This document shows, in pieces, positions 1 to 8,074 of a stretch of 37,067 nt of DNA. Within the stretch, counting starts at the first letter, position 1. Every line of letters begins with the position of its first letter. The stretch covers positions 1 to 37,067 of the forward strand of contig VFKA01000075.1 of NCBI GenBank assembly GCA_009885795.1, in the 5' to 3' direction. The stretch is from Rhodospirillales bacterium. Lineage in GTDB: Bacteria; Pseudomonadota; Alphaproteobacteria; Dongiales; Dongiaceae. A program made the translations under genes and the position numbers. Under the pieces are notes generated by a model, which ran no database searches, was not told where the DNA came from, and was given only the letters and a program-made list of their open reading frames with translations.

Positions 1-1
1 C

Positions 2-376
2 ATACTGACCGAAAGAGGACGGATCGTCGCCACCTCAAGGCCCGCGCCCGGGCGCGTTCATGACATCGAACTGCGAAGGCGCGGGCCGCCTCTGCCCAAG
101 GGCTCACGCCTTTACGCCGACAGCGGCTATCAAGGCTATCAGAACGACCACCCCGCGACGGACATCCCCTACAAGCGATCGAAGAAAAGACCGCTGACCA
201 AGGACGAACGCGCTTACAACCACGGCCTCAGCCGCTTCCGTGTGCGCGTCGAACACGCCATCGCCCGCCTGAAGTCCTTTCGCATTCTCGCCGACAGATA
301 CCGCTATCCCAGGGCCGCCTATGCCGCCAAGTTCGCCATCGTCGCGGGCGTCGTCAATCTCGTCGCCGGCTTTTGA
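2..376 (+). mobile_element. IS5-family transposase, 3' part (cut by window edge)
   Basis: An open frame enters from the left edge and ends at the TGA at 374-376, giving about 124 C-terminal residues. It contains ADSGYQG (second catalytic Asp of the DDE triad) and RVRVEHAIARLKSFRIL, whose Glu matches the third acidic residue. This arrangement is typical of the DDE_Tnp_4 / IS5-group transposases. The first Asp and the helix-turn-helix part would lie upstream of the window, so completeness cannot be judged. The sequence after the stop (377-438) fits the short 3' tail of such an element. Confidence 0.85.
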
Positions 377-418
377 AGCCGCGGCGCTTCGCCCACCTTG
401 CGTCCTCCCTGCGCCCAA

Positions 419-438
419 GCTACTTTTGCAACAGGTCT
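419..438. repeat. Putative right terminal inverted repeat of the IS5-like element
   Basis: The stretch ending in TTTTGCAACAGGTCT lies about 45-60 bases after the transposase stop. Read on the minus strand it begins AGACCTGTTGCAAAAG, which resembles end sequences of IS5-group elements. The left end lies outside the window, so the inverted match and target duplication cannot be verified. The boundary is an inference. Confidence 0.4.
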
Positions 439-559
439 AATACTCATTTTGGACAGTGAAATAAGCATTGTGTCCCCGTGATTCCGTGTCGCGCTATCGG
501 CCGATGTCCGATCGTGATATGTTGCCGGCGCACAAGTAGAACAGTCTTCGGAGTCCCCC

Positions 560-1513
560 ATGGAAGATTCTAGCGCGTTTTCTATCTTCGTCATCGCCTT
601 CGTCGCGCTCGCCATCCTGCTGATCGCCATGGCGGTCAAGTCGGTGCCGCAGGGGCGCGAGTGGACGATCGAACGCTTCGGGCGCTACACCCTGACGCTT
701 CGCCCCGGCCTCAATTTCATCCTGCCGTTCATCGACCGCGTCGGCGCCAAGGTGAACATGATGGAGACCGTGCTGCCGGTGCCGACCCAGGAAGTCATCA
801 CCAAGGACAACGCCATGGTGAGCGTCGATGGCGTGGTCTTCTACCAGGTGCTCGACGCCGCCAAGGCGACCTATGAAGTCAACGACCTCGAGAACGCCAT
901 CCTCAACCTGACCATGACCAACATCCGCACGGTCATGGGCTCGATGGATTTGGACGAGCTGCTTTCGCTGCGCGACAAGATCAACCACCAATTGCTGAAG
1001 GTGGTGGATGGCGCCACCCAGCCCTGGGGCATGAAGGTGACGCGCATCGAGATCAAGGACATCGCCCCGCCGCGCGACCTGGTCGAATCCATGGGCCGGC
1101 AGATGAAGGCCGAGCGCGACAAGCGCGCCGCCATTCTGGTGGCCGAGGGTTTGCGCCAAGCCGCCATCCTCAAGGCCGAGGGCGAGAAGCAGGCCGCCAT
1201 TCTCGAGGCCGAGGGAAGGCGCGAGGCCGCGTACCGCGACGCCGAGGCGCGCGAGCGCATGGCCGAGGCCGAAGCGAAGGCGACGATGGTGGTCTCCGAA
1301 GCGATCTCCAAGGGCAACGTGCAGGCGCTCAACTACTTCGTCGCCCAGAAATACGTTGAAGCGCTGCGCGAAGTGGCGAGCGCGCCCAACCAGAAGTTGG
1401 TGCTCATGCCGCTCGACGCGGCCGGCGTCATCGGCGCCATCGGCGGCATCGCCGAATTGGCGCGCGAGGCGTTTCCCAAGAAATCCGGTCCGTGGGACAA
1501 GGAGAAGGCATGA
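560..1513 (+). CDS. SPFH/Band 7 membrane protein (stomatin/QmcA-like)
   Basis: This 317-residue protein has one N-terminal membrane segment (about residues 8-28), then an SPFH/Band 7 domain (about 30-190). A long Ala/Glu/Lys/Arg coiled-coil region follows (about 190-250), with repeated AAILxAEG units. That is the standard layout of bacterial stomatins and QmcA, which form oligomeric rings in the membrane and scaffold lipid microdomains or FtsH-type proteases. The start is supported by GGAG five bases upstream of ATG. Its TGA overlaps the start of the NfeD gene, and the SPFH-NfeD pair is a classic conserved two-gene operon. The precise client proteins are unknown. Confidence 0.93.
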   Translation: MEDSSAFSIFVIAFVALAILLIAMAVKSVPQGREWTIERFGRYTLTLRPGLNFILPFIDRVGAKVNMMETVLPVPTQEVITKDNAMVSVDGVVFYQVLDAAKATYEVNDLENAILNLTMTNIRTVMGSMDLDELLSLRDKINHQLLKVVDGATQPWGMKVTRIEIKDIAPPRDLVESMGRQMKAERDKRAAILVAEGLRQAAILKAEGEKQAAILEAEGRREAAYRDAEARERMAEAEAKATMVVSEAISKGNVQALNYFVAQKYVEALREVASAPNQKLVLMPLDAAGVIGAIGGIAELAREAFPKKSGPWDKEKA

Positions 1514-1962
1514 TGAGCGAATGGCTCGGCCGGATCGAGTTCTGGCACTGGCTGATCCTCGGCCTTGGCCTCGGCGTGCTCGAAGTGATGGCGCCGGGCG
1601 CCTTCTTCATTTGGCCGGGGCTGGCCGCCATCGCGACCGGGATTCTGTTGCTGGCCGTACCCGCGCTGGGCTGGGAGATCCAGTTCCTGTTTTTCGCCGT
1701 CTTGTCGATCGTCGTGACCGTAGGTGGGAGAACCTATGTGCGCCGCCGCCCGATCAAGACCGACGACAGTCGCTTGAACCGTCGCGCCGAACAGTATGTC
1801 GGGCGCACGCTCGTGGTCGAGCAGGCGATCGTGAACGGGCGCGGCGTCGTCAATGTGGACGACTCGGTCTGGCGCATCGAGGGGCCGGATTTGCCGGCCG
1901 GCGCGCGGGTCAAGGTCGTCGGCGTCGATGGCGCCTTATTGAGGGTGAAGCTCGCGGAGTGA
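1510..1962 (+). CDS. nfeD: NfeD-like membrane protein with C-terminal OB-fold domain
   Basis: This protein of about 150 residues starts at the ATG that overlaps the SPFH stop codon (ATGATGA). A second ATG at 1513 is equally possible. Hydrophobic segments cover about residues 12-35, 37-52 and 55-75. They are followed by a soluble C-terminal domain of about 65 residues (VGRTLVVEQAIVNGRGVV...RVKVVGVDGALLRVK), which matches the OB-fold of short NfeD proteins (NfeD1b type, without the ClpP-like protease). NfeD partners SPFH proteins in membrane quality control. Translational coupling with the upstream gene is clear. Confidence 0.92.
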   Translation: MMSEWLGRIEFWHWLILGLGLGVLEVMAPGAFFIWPGLAAIATGILLLAVPALGWEIQFLFFAVLSIVVTVGGRTYVRRRPIKTDDSRLNRRAEQYVGRTLVVEQAIVNGRGVVNVDDSVWRIEGPDLPAGARVKVVGVDGALLRVKLAE

Positions 1963-1978
1963 AGGGCGGGGATAGGTT

Positions 1979-2047
1979 GTCATTCCGGCGCACGCCGGAA
2001 TCCATCGATCCCCCGTCGCGATGGGTCCCGGCTTTCGCCGGGACGAC
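1979..2047. repeat. REP-like paired-hairpin intergenic repeat
   Basis: The element lies between the convergent nfeD and MoxR genes and consists of two hairpins. The first has arms ATTCCGGCG / GCCGGAAT (about 1982-2001) and the second GTCCCGGC / GCCGGGAC (about 2026-2045). It starts GTCATTCC and ends in GGGACGAC. Its position between two gene 3' ends suggests it could act as a bidirectional terminator or mRNA-end stabiliser. It belongs to the same broad class as the repeats at 11420-11693 and 15534-15608 but has a different stem sequence. Confidence 0.75.
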
Positions 2048-2064
2048 AGCTGTTGTTCGTCGCA

Positions 2065-2979
2065 TCAACGCGCGGCGGCGATGAGTTCCTGCTTCACCTG
2101 GTCGAGGATGGCGGCGGCCTCGCTGCCGCGGATCTTGGCGATGTCGTCCTGGTACTTGAGCAGCACGCCCAGCGTGTCGCCCACGACTTGCGGATCGAGC
2201 GCCACCTTGTCGAGCTGGACGAGGGCGTCGGCCCAATCGATGGTCTCGGCGACGCCGGGCAGCTTGAAGAGGTCGCGCTTGCGCAGCGCCTGGACGAAGC
2301 CGACGACCTGGCGCGCGAGCTCCGGCCCGGTCTTCGGCGACTTCACGCGCAGGATCTCGAGCTCGCGCGCGGCGTCGGGATAATCGACCCAGTAGTAGAA
2401 GCAGCGCCGCTTCAGCGCGTCGTGAATCTCGCGCGTGCGGTTGGAGGTGATGACGACGATGGGCGGCTCGGCCGCGGCGATGGTGCCAAGCTCCGGGATC
2501 GTGATCTGGAAGTCCGACAGCATCTCCAGCAGATAGGCCTCGAACGGTTCGTCGGTGCGGTCGAGCTCGTCGATCAGGAGGACCGGCGCGCCGCCGGCTT
2601 GCGGTTCGAGCGACTGAAGCAGCGGGCGCTTGATCAGGAATTTTTCGCCGTAGATGTCGCTGTCGAGCGTGTCGCGGCTCTTGTCGCCGGCGGATTCGGC
2701 GAGACGAATTTCCACCATCTGGCGCGAGTAATTCCATTCATAGACGGCCGAGGACACGTCGAGGCCTTCATAGCATTGCAGCCGCAAGAGCTTGCGCTTG
2801 AGGGACTTCGCCAGCACCTTGGCGATCTCGGTCTTGCCGACGCCGGCCTCGCCTTCGAGGAAGAGCGGACGATGGAGCTTCAGCGACAGATAGAGCGCCG
2901 TCGCCAGGCTGCGGTCGGCGACATAGTCGCCGGCGGTGAGGACGCCGAGCGTCTCGTCGACGGAGCGGGGCAGGGTCAT
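2065..2979 (-). CDS. MoxR-family AAA+ ATPase (CoxD-like)
   Basis: The 304-residue single-domain AAA+ protein has Walker A GEAGVGKT (43-50), Walker B VLLIDELD (133-140), sensor 1 TSN (178-180) and an arginine pair at 191-192. Length and motif context match the CoxD/MoxR branch, which acts as a chaperone-like ATPase. In CO dehydrogenase systems CoxD inserts sulfur into the Mo-Cu site together with the von Willebrand A protein CoxE. Here no CoxE gene follows, because the next gene is the convergent nfeD. The gene stands alone, divergent from the ABC importer across a 161-base region. A form II hydroxylase cluster lies about 9 kb away and is a plausible client, but that is inference. Confidence 0.88.
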   Translation of the reverse strand: MTLPRSVDETLGVLTAGDYVADRSLATALYLSLKLHRPLFLEGEAGVGKTEIAKVLAKSLKRKLLRLQCYEGLDVSSAVYEWNYSRQMVEIRLAESAGDKSRDTLDSDIYGEKFLIKRPLLQSLEPQAGGAPVLLIDELDRTDEPFEAYLLEMLSDFQITIPELGTIAAAEPPIVVITSNRTREIHDALKRRCFYYWVDYPDAARELEILRVKSPKTGPELARQVVGFVQALRKRDLFKLPGVAETIDWADALVQLDKVALDPQVVGDTLGVLLKYQDDIAKIRGSEAAAILDQVKQELIAAAR

Positions 2980-3140
2980 GGCGGAATCCTAGCCAATTCC
3001 ACCAAAAGAATCAAAATGTTGTGGCGATGCATGAAACTTTTCGGACGTGGAGCAATGCTGCTTTCGGCGAATGCGTGGCTGTGTTAGCGTTCTCCCAGCC
3101 TGCTTAACATGAACAGGCTTTCGACAACGGGAGGAAGATA

Positions 3141-4244
3141 ATGAGATCGACGTGGTTACGCATGATATCGGTTTCGGTCGTGGCGTTGATGTCGTCAACC
3201 GGGTTCGCATCCGGCCAGACGATGGACGAGCTCGTAGCCGCCGCCAAGGCCGAAGGCCAGCTGACCGTCATCGCGCTGCCGCACGATTGGTGCGGCTATG
3301 GCGGGGTGATCGAGGGCTTCAAGGCCAAGTACGGCCTGATCGTGAACGAGCTCAATCCCGACGCCGGCTCGGGCGACGAGATCGAGGCGATCAAGGCCAA
3401 CCAGGGCAATATGGGTCCGCAGGCGCCGGACGTGATCGACGTCGGCCTGTCCTTCGGTCCCACGGCCAAGGCGGATGGATTGATCCAGCCGTATAAGGTC
3501 GCGACCTGGGACACGATCCCGGATAGCGTCAAGGACGCCGAAGGCTTTTGGTACGGCGACTATTACGGCGTGCTGGCGTTCGAGGTGAATGCCGACATCG
3601 TGAAGAACGTCCCGAAGGATTGGGCCGATCTTCTGGGCCCGGACTATAAGAACAGCGTCGCTCTCGCCGGCGACCCGCGCGCTTCCAACCAGGCGATCCA
3701 AGGGGTGTACGCCGCCGGGCTATCGGTTGCGGGCGGCGATGCCGCCAAGGCCGCCGACGAAGGGCTGAAGTTCTTCGCCGAACTCAACAAGAACGGCAAC
3801 TTCGTACCGGTGATCGGCAAGGCGGCGCCGCTGGCGCAAGGCTCGACGCCGATCATCATCCGCTGGGACTACAACGCGCTCGCCGACCGCGACACGCTCA
3901 AGGGCAACCCGAAGGTCGAGGTCGTGGTGCCGGAGACCGGCGTCGTCGCCGGGGTCTACGTCCAGGCGATCAGCGCCTATGCCCCGCACCCGAACGCGGC
4001 CAAGCTGTGGATGGAGTACCTTTATTCGGATGAAGGGCAGCTCGGTTGGCTCAAGGGCTATTGCCACCCGATCCGGTTCAACGACCTGGTGAAGAACGGC
4101 AAGGTGCCGCAGGAGATGTTGGACCAACTGCCGCCGGCGGCCAGTTACGAAAAGGCCGTCTTCCCGACGCTCGACGAGCAGGCGGCGGCGAAGGAAATCA
4201 TCACCAAGCAGTGGGACGCCGTGGTCGGAGCGAACGTGCAGTAG
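3141..4244 (+). CDS. ABC transporter periplasmic substrate-binding protein
   Basis: The 367-residue protein has a Sec signal peptide (charged start, hydrophobic core about 7-20, likely cleavage near residue 25 after GFASG) and a family-1 type extracellular binding fold. It resembles the PotD/AfuA-like group (polyamines, iron, phosphonates). A strong Shine-Dalgarno sequence, GGGAGGAAG, precedes the ATG. It is the first gene of an importer operon with two PotB/PotC-like permeases and a PotA-like ATPase. The ligand cannot be told from sequence. A stable hairpin immediately downstream probably lets this subunit be made in excess over the membrane parts. Confidence 0.9.
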   Translation: MRSTWLRMISVSVVALMSSTGFASGQTMDELVAAAKAEGQLTVIALPHDWCGYGGVIEGFKAKYGLIVNELNPDAGSGDEIEAIKANQGNMGPQAPDVIDVGLSFGPTAKADGLIQPYKVATWDTIPDSVKDAEGFWYGDYYGVLAFEVNADIVKNVPKDWADLLGPDYKNSVALAGDPRASNQAIQGVYAAGLSVAGGDAAKAADEGLKFFAELNKNGNFVPVIGKAAPLAQGSTPIIIRWDYNALADRDTLKGNPKVEVVVPETGVVAGVYVQAISAYAPHPNAAKLWMEYLYSDEGQLGWLKGYCHPIRFNDLVKNGKVPQEMLDQLPPAASYEKAVFPTLDEQAAAKEIITKQWDAVVGANVQ

Positions 4245-4273
4245 ACTCCGAACACCAATCCTGACCGAGAGAA

Positions 4274-4312
4274 CTCTCCCCCGCCCGGCGGTTCGCCCTT
4301 GGCGGGGGAGGG
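4274..4312. terminator. Intra-operon GC-rich hairpin after the binding-protein gene
   Basis: Arms CTCCCCCGCC (4276-4285) and GGCGGGGGAG (4301-4310) form a perfect 10-base-pair stem with a 15-base loop. The hairpin starts 30 bases after the substrate-binding gene stop and ends about 25 bases before the permease start. There is no following T-run, so it is more likely a processing or partial-attenuation hairpin than a full terminator. Such hairpins commonly raise the ratio of binding protein to permease. Confidence 0.65.
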
Positions 4313-4336
4313 GTTCGCTGGCATGAGCCAACCCGC

Positions 4337-5230
4337 TTGACACAAGAAGCGCAGACCGCCCCACGCGCCTCGACGTTCCAGATCGGCCGGACGGCCTGGG
4401 CGTGGCTGGGCGTCACGCCGTTTTTCCTGTTCGCGCTCATGTTCCTGATTCTGCCGACGCTGTTCCTGGTCGTGGGCGGATTCCAGGACGCCGAGGGGCG
4501 CTTCACGCTCGATAACATTTACAACCTGTTTCAGCCGACGATCCTCTCCGCCTACTGGATCAGCATCAAGATCAGCGCGGCCTCGGCGATCTTCGGGGCC
4601 CTCATCGGGTTCTTCCTCGCCTATGCCGGGGTCATCGGCGGGCTACCGGCATGGATCAGGCCGACGCTGATGACGTTTTCCGGCGTCGCCTCGAACTTCG
4701 CCGGCGTGCCCTTGGCCTTCGCCTTCCTGGCGACGCTCGGGCGCACCGGTCTGGTGACGGCGCTGCTGGTGAAGTATTTCGGCTTCAACATCTACGACAC
4801 CGGATTCAATCTGTTGAGCTTCTGGGGATTGACGCTCACTTACCTATATTTCCAGATTCCGCTCATGGTGCTGATCCTGGCGCCGGCGCTCGACGGGTTG
4901 AAGCGCGAGTGGCGGGAAGCGGCGGAGAATCTAGGCGCCAGCACCTGGGAATATTGGCGCCGCGTGGCGCTGCCGGTGCTGTGGCCGAGCATCCTCGGCA
5001 CCACGCTGCTGCTGTTCGCCAACGCCTTCGGCGCCATCGCCACGGCCTACGCGCTCACCGGAAGCTCGCTCAACATCGTCACCATCCTGTTGTACGCGCA
5101 GATCCGCGGCGACGTGCTGCACGATCCCAATCTCGGCTATGCGCTGGCCCTGGGCATGATCCTCATCACCGGATTGTCCAACGGCGCCTATATCTGGCTG
5201 CGCCAGCGCAGCGAAAGGTGGTTGCGATGA
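4337..5230 (+). CDS. ABC transporter permease (PotB-like)
   Basis: This 297-residue integral membrane protein has about six transmembrane helices. The permease EAA loop is visible as EAAENLGAS...RVALPVLWPSI at about residues 195-220, the contact site for the ATPase. The start is uncertain: TTG at 4337 opens the frame, while a nearby ATG at 4323 is in another frame and stops after five codons. No clear ribosome site is seen, and part of the first 25 residues may not be translated. It pairs with the second permease at 5227, and the two genes overlap by 4 bases (ATGA). Confidence 0.87.
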   Translation: MTQEAQTAPRASTFQIGRTAWAWLGVTPFFLFALMFLILPTLFLVVGGFQDAEGRFTLDNIYNLFQPTILSAYWISIKISAASAIFGALIGFFLAYAGVIGGLPAWIRPTLMTFSGVASNFAGVPLAFAFLATLGRTGLVTALLVKYFGFNIYDTGFNLLSFWGLTLTYLYFQIPLMVLILAPALDGLKREWREAAENLGASTWEYWRRVALPVLWPSILGTTLLLFANAFGAIATAYALTGSSLNIVTILLYAQIRGDVLHDPNLGYALALGMILITGLSNGAYIWLRQRSERWLR

Positions 5231-6011
5231 AGCGCATGAAGATCGGCTCCTGGCTCGCCGTCGCCTTCGGCACGCTCTATTTCCTGATCCCGCTGATCGG
5301 CACGTTCGAATTTTCGCTGCGCGTGCGCCGCGGCGAATACAGCTTCGATGCCTATCGGATCGTGCTGGCCGACCCTGCCTTCCAGGCGACCTTCAGCTAT
5401 TCGACGGTGCTGGCGCTGGCGACGATCGTGGTGGGCGTGTTGCTGGTCGTGCCGACCGCCTATTGGATCGAGCTGCGGCTGCCGCGGCTGCGCCCGGTCG
5501 TGAGTTCATCACCCTGCTGCCGCTGGTCATTCCGGCCATCGTCATCGTGTTCGGTTATTTGCGCCTCTACAACAGCTCTTCGTTCCTGCCGATGACGGCC
5601 AACGAGAGAAGCACGGACGTGCTGCTGACCTTCAGCTACGTCACCCTGGCGCTGCCCTACATGTATCGCGCCGTCGATACCGGCCTGCGGTCCATCAACG
5701 TCAAGACCCTGACCGAGGCGGCGGAGATTCTGGGCGCCGGCTGGGCCACGATCCTGTTCCGGGTGATCCTGCCCAATGTGCGGGTGGCGATCCTCTCCGG
5801 CGCCTTTCTCACCTTCGCCATCGTCATCGGCGAATTCACCATGGCGAGCCTGCTGAACCGGCCGGCGTTCGGGCCCTATCTGCAATTGATCGGCGCCAAC
5901 CGGGCCTACGAGCCCTCGGCGCTGGCGATCATCGCCTTCGTCGTGACCTGGGCGTGCATGGGGCTGATCCAGATTTTCGGGCGGGGCAAGACGATCAAGG
6001 CGGCGCATTAG
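5227..6011 (+). pseudogene. ABC transporter permease (PotC-like), frameshifted
   Basis: The reading frame begins at ATG 5227 (frame overlaps the previous stop) and codes for normal permease sequence to about LRLPRLRPVV (codons ending near 5502). Homologous sequence then resumes one frame back as EFITLLPLVIPAIV and runs to the TAG at 6011. The EAA loop lies in the second part (EAAEILGAG...VILPNVRVAI). One missing G at about 5500-5503 (GTCGTGAGTTC instead of GTCGTGGAGTTC) would restore a protein of about 261 residues, the usual length. This is either a genuine inactivating deletion or a sequencing/assembly error. No slippery heptamer suggests programmed shifting. The rest of the operon looks intact, which favours error or a very recent lesion. 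Confidence 0.85.
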
Positions 6012-6027
6012 GGCTAGGGGACCGTAA

Positions 6028-7110
6028 ATGGCGTTTCTTGAAATCAACGGCGTGCGCAAGAGCTTCGGGCAGCAGGCCGTCGTACAGAATTTCGACCTCG
6101 CGATCGAGCGCGGCGAATTCGTCTCGTTCCTGGGGCCCAGCGGATGCGGCAAGACGACGACGCTGCGCATGGTCGCCGGATTCGAATCGCCCAGCGCCGG
6201 GACGATCCGCATCGACGGCCGCGACGTCACGACCTTGCGCCCGAACCAGCGCAATGTCGGCATGGTATTTCAGTCCTACGCCCTCTTCCCCAACATGACC
6301 GTCGCCGAAAACGTGGCCTTCGGCTTGAAGGTGGCGAAGCGCCCGGCCGCCGAAATCCGCGCCCGCGTCGAGGAGATGCTGACCCTCATCAAGCTGCCGG
6401 AACTGGGCGGGCGCTATCCCTATCAGCTTTCGGGCGGGCAGCAGCAGCGGGTGGCGCTGGCACGCGCGCTGGCGATCAAGCCGCAGGTGCTGCTGCTGGA
6501 CGAGCCGCTCTCCGCGCTCGACGCCAAGATCCGGGTCTCGCTGCGCGCGGAGATTCGCTCGCTGCAACTGGCGCTCGGCATCACCACGGTCTACGTGACG
6601 CACGACCAGGAGGAGGCGCTCTCCATGTCCGACCGGATCGTGGTCATGAACGAAGGCCGCGTCGATCAGGTCGGCACGCCGTTCGAGATCTACAATTATC
6701 CGCGCACGCGCTTCGTCGCATCCTTCGTCGGCACGCTCAATATCCTGCGCGGCAAGGTGGTGGCGCCCGAGAGCGGCAGGATAACCATCGATGGCCAGGA
6801 GGTCGTCGCCGCCGTCGCGACGAAGCTGGGCAAGGCGGGCGAGGATTGCCTGGTGGCGCTGCGTCCCGAGGCGGTGGCCCTGGTCGATGCGAGCGCCGGC
6901 GCCGGCGAGCGCAACGTCATGAAGGGAATGATCGAAGATGTGAGCTTCCTCGGTTCGGTCGTGCGCGTGCGCGTGCGATTCAAGGAGAGTTCGGTCTCGC
7001 TCGACACCTTCAACAATCCGAACGTCAAACCGCCTCAGCGCGGACAGGCGGTTGCGATCGGCTTTGCTCGCGGGGACCTTCTGGTGATCGAGGGCGCGGA
7101 GGGGGGTTAG
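6028..7110 (+). CDS. ABC transporter ATP-binding protein (PotA/FbpC-like)
   Basis: The 360-residue ATPase has Walker A GPSGCGKTT (36-44), Q-loop in VFQSYALFPN (about 80-89), signature LSGGQQQR (134-141), Walker B VLLLDEP (154-160) and the switch His in VTHDQEE (His192). A C-terminal TOBE-type regulatory domain spans about 275-355. This is the layout of the polyamine/iron (POT/FeT) importers. It closes the operon, 16 bases after the frameshifted permease. It energises uptake of whatever ligand the protein at 3141 binds. Confidence 0.93.
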   Translation: MAFLEINGVRKSFGQQAVVQNFDLAIERGEFVSFLGPSGCGKTTTLRMVAGFESPSAGTIRIDGRDVTTLRPNQRNVGMVFQSYALFPNMTVAENVAFGLKVAKRPAAEIRARVEEMLTLIKLPELGGRYPYQLSGGQQQRVALARALAIKPQVLLLDEPLSALDAKIRVSLRAEIRSLQLALGITTVYVTHDQEEALSMSDRIVVMNEGRVDQVGTPFEIYNYPRTRFVASFVGTLNILRGKVVAPESGRITIDGQEVVAAVATKLGKAGEDCLVALRPEAVALVDASAGAGERNVMKGMIEDVSFLGSVVRVRVRFKESSVSLDTFNNPNVKPPQRGQAVAIGFARGDLLVIEGAEGG

Positions 7111-7151
7111 ACGCCTTCCATGGCGCGGGCACCATCCATGGCGTCACGTTT

Positions 7152-7610
7152 TCAGGGATGCCGAGCCGCGGTGCGGGCCGCCGGCTTCTTCAAACGCGGT
7201 TGCGCGGCGGGTTTTTTCCCGATCCGATAGATATACGCGTCCTCGATCCACATTTCTTGGAGGACGCCCGAAAACTTGATCGAACCGATTCCAGGACCCG
7301 TCTGAACGGCGCGGCCCAGCAATGTCGGCAAGCGATCCCGGGGCGAGATCATTTTGACACGCGTGAACTCCAAGTCGAAATTCCCGGCGCTACGCTCCTT
7401 GAGGCGACTGAAGCTCCGGTCAACCCGCCGATAGGCTCCAAGCGTTCCGCCGGATTCGACCACTGGGCTCGCAATCAAGAGGCGCCAGCTGTCGCTGTCA
7501 GACTCGTAGAGCCAGAAGGCAGCGGTGACAGGAAACTTGTCTTTATCCAACTGTTCGATCAAGGACCTTCCATCCTTGATGTCACGATCTACCAGTGTTG
7601 CTGCAGCCAT
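7152..7610 (-). CDS. Uncharacterised partner of HEPN protein
   Basis: I do not recognise a named domain in this 152-residue cytoplasmic protein. The first 125 residues look like a compact alpha/beta fold containing DIKDGRSLIEQLD, FWLYESDSDSWRLLIASP and TGPGIGSIKF...EDAYIYRI. The last 25 residues are a basic Lys/Arg/Pro/Ala tail that might bind nucleic acid. It begins inside the end of the upstream HEPN gene (22-base overlap), so the two are translationally coupled and probably act together. Similar-looking proteins beside HEPN genes are, to my recollection, common and uncharacterised in proteobacteria. Toxin-antitoxin or regulatory function is only a hypothesis. Base composition is lower in GC than the neighbours. 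Confidence 0.7.
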   Translation of the reverse strand: MAAATLVDRDIKDGRSLIEQLDKDKFPVTAAFWLYESDSDSWRLLIASPVVESGGTLGAYRRVDRSFSRLKERSAGNFDLEFTRVKMISPRDRLPTLLGRAVQTGPGIGSIKFSGVLQEMWIEDAYIYRIGKKPAAQPRLKKPAARTAARHP

Positions 7611-7960
7611 TGTAGGACTCCGTGATGCGGGTCGGCGATAGCGCGATGAAAATCCTGAGCGTCCTTGCGGCGCACATTCGCAAGATACCTTCGCTCAGGT
7701 TCCCAGTCCTTGATCGTGTTCCAATAGCTCCGAAACTCCACGTCCTTTTCCTTTTCTAGCGCGTCTCCGAGTCCCGCCAAGCCCACCAGGTCGTCCAGTT
7801 TGTGGGTCCAGACACGCTGAACCCGCTTCAGGTCGGGAATGGTGTTAGCCCGAAATGTCTTGGCGATACATGCTTTCAACGCGCATTCCACGGCGTAGCC
7901 GGCAAGATAATATGCGGCAGGGTAACGCTTGGCTTTGAGCAATGCCTCACTATCTGCCAA
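7589..7960 (-). CDS. HEPN-domain protein, start uncertain
   Basis: From the TTG at 7960 the product is 123 residues. The core AAYYLAGYAVECALKACIAK (about 15-34) is the typical first HEPN helix pair. Two candidate Rx6H RNase-type motifs exist (Arg46-His53 and Arg98-His105), but neither can be assigned confidently as the HEPN active site. In-frame codons continue upstream as far as a TGA and read like conserved sequence (IKEPAQIRLADSEALL), yet contain no ATG or GTG. The true start may therefore be the TTG, an ATT at about 7982-7984, or the N-terminus may be lost. HEPN proteins act as RNases in toxin-antitoxin and defence modules or as nucleotidyltransferase partners. It overlaps its downstream partner gene by 22 bases. 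Confidence 0.8.
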   Translation of the reverse strand: MADSEALLKAKRYPAAYYLAGYAVECALKACIAKTFRANTIPDLKRVQRVWTHKLDDLVGLAGLGDALEKEKDVEFRSYWNTIKDWEPERRYLANVRRKDAQDFHRAIADPHHGVLQWLQQHW

Positions 7961-8074
7961 GCGTATCTGAGCCGGTTCCTTAATGCTCTTTGCGAGTCAC
8001 TACGGGGTCCCCATCCCGACCTTAGGCCACAAACCGAACTCGCAGCGCGGGTACCGCCAGGCTGATCGCCGCGG

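Noticed and set aside
439-559. Possible small gene or second IS remnant between the IS5-like end and the SPFH gene
   Set aside because: No open frame or recognisable end sequence. It most likely contains only the SPFH promoter and ribosome site.
5480-5520. Programmed ribosomal frameshift in the permease
   Set aside because: No slippery heptamer or downstream pseudoknot is evident. A missing G is simpler.
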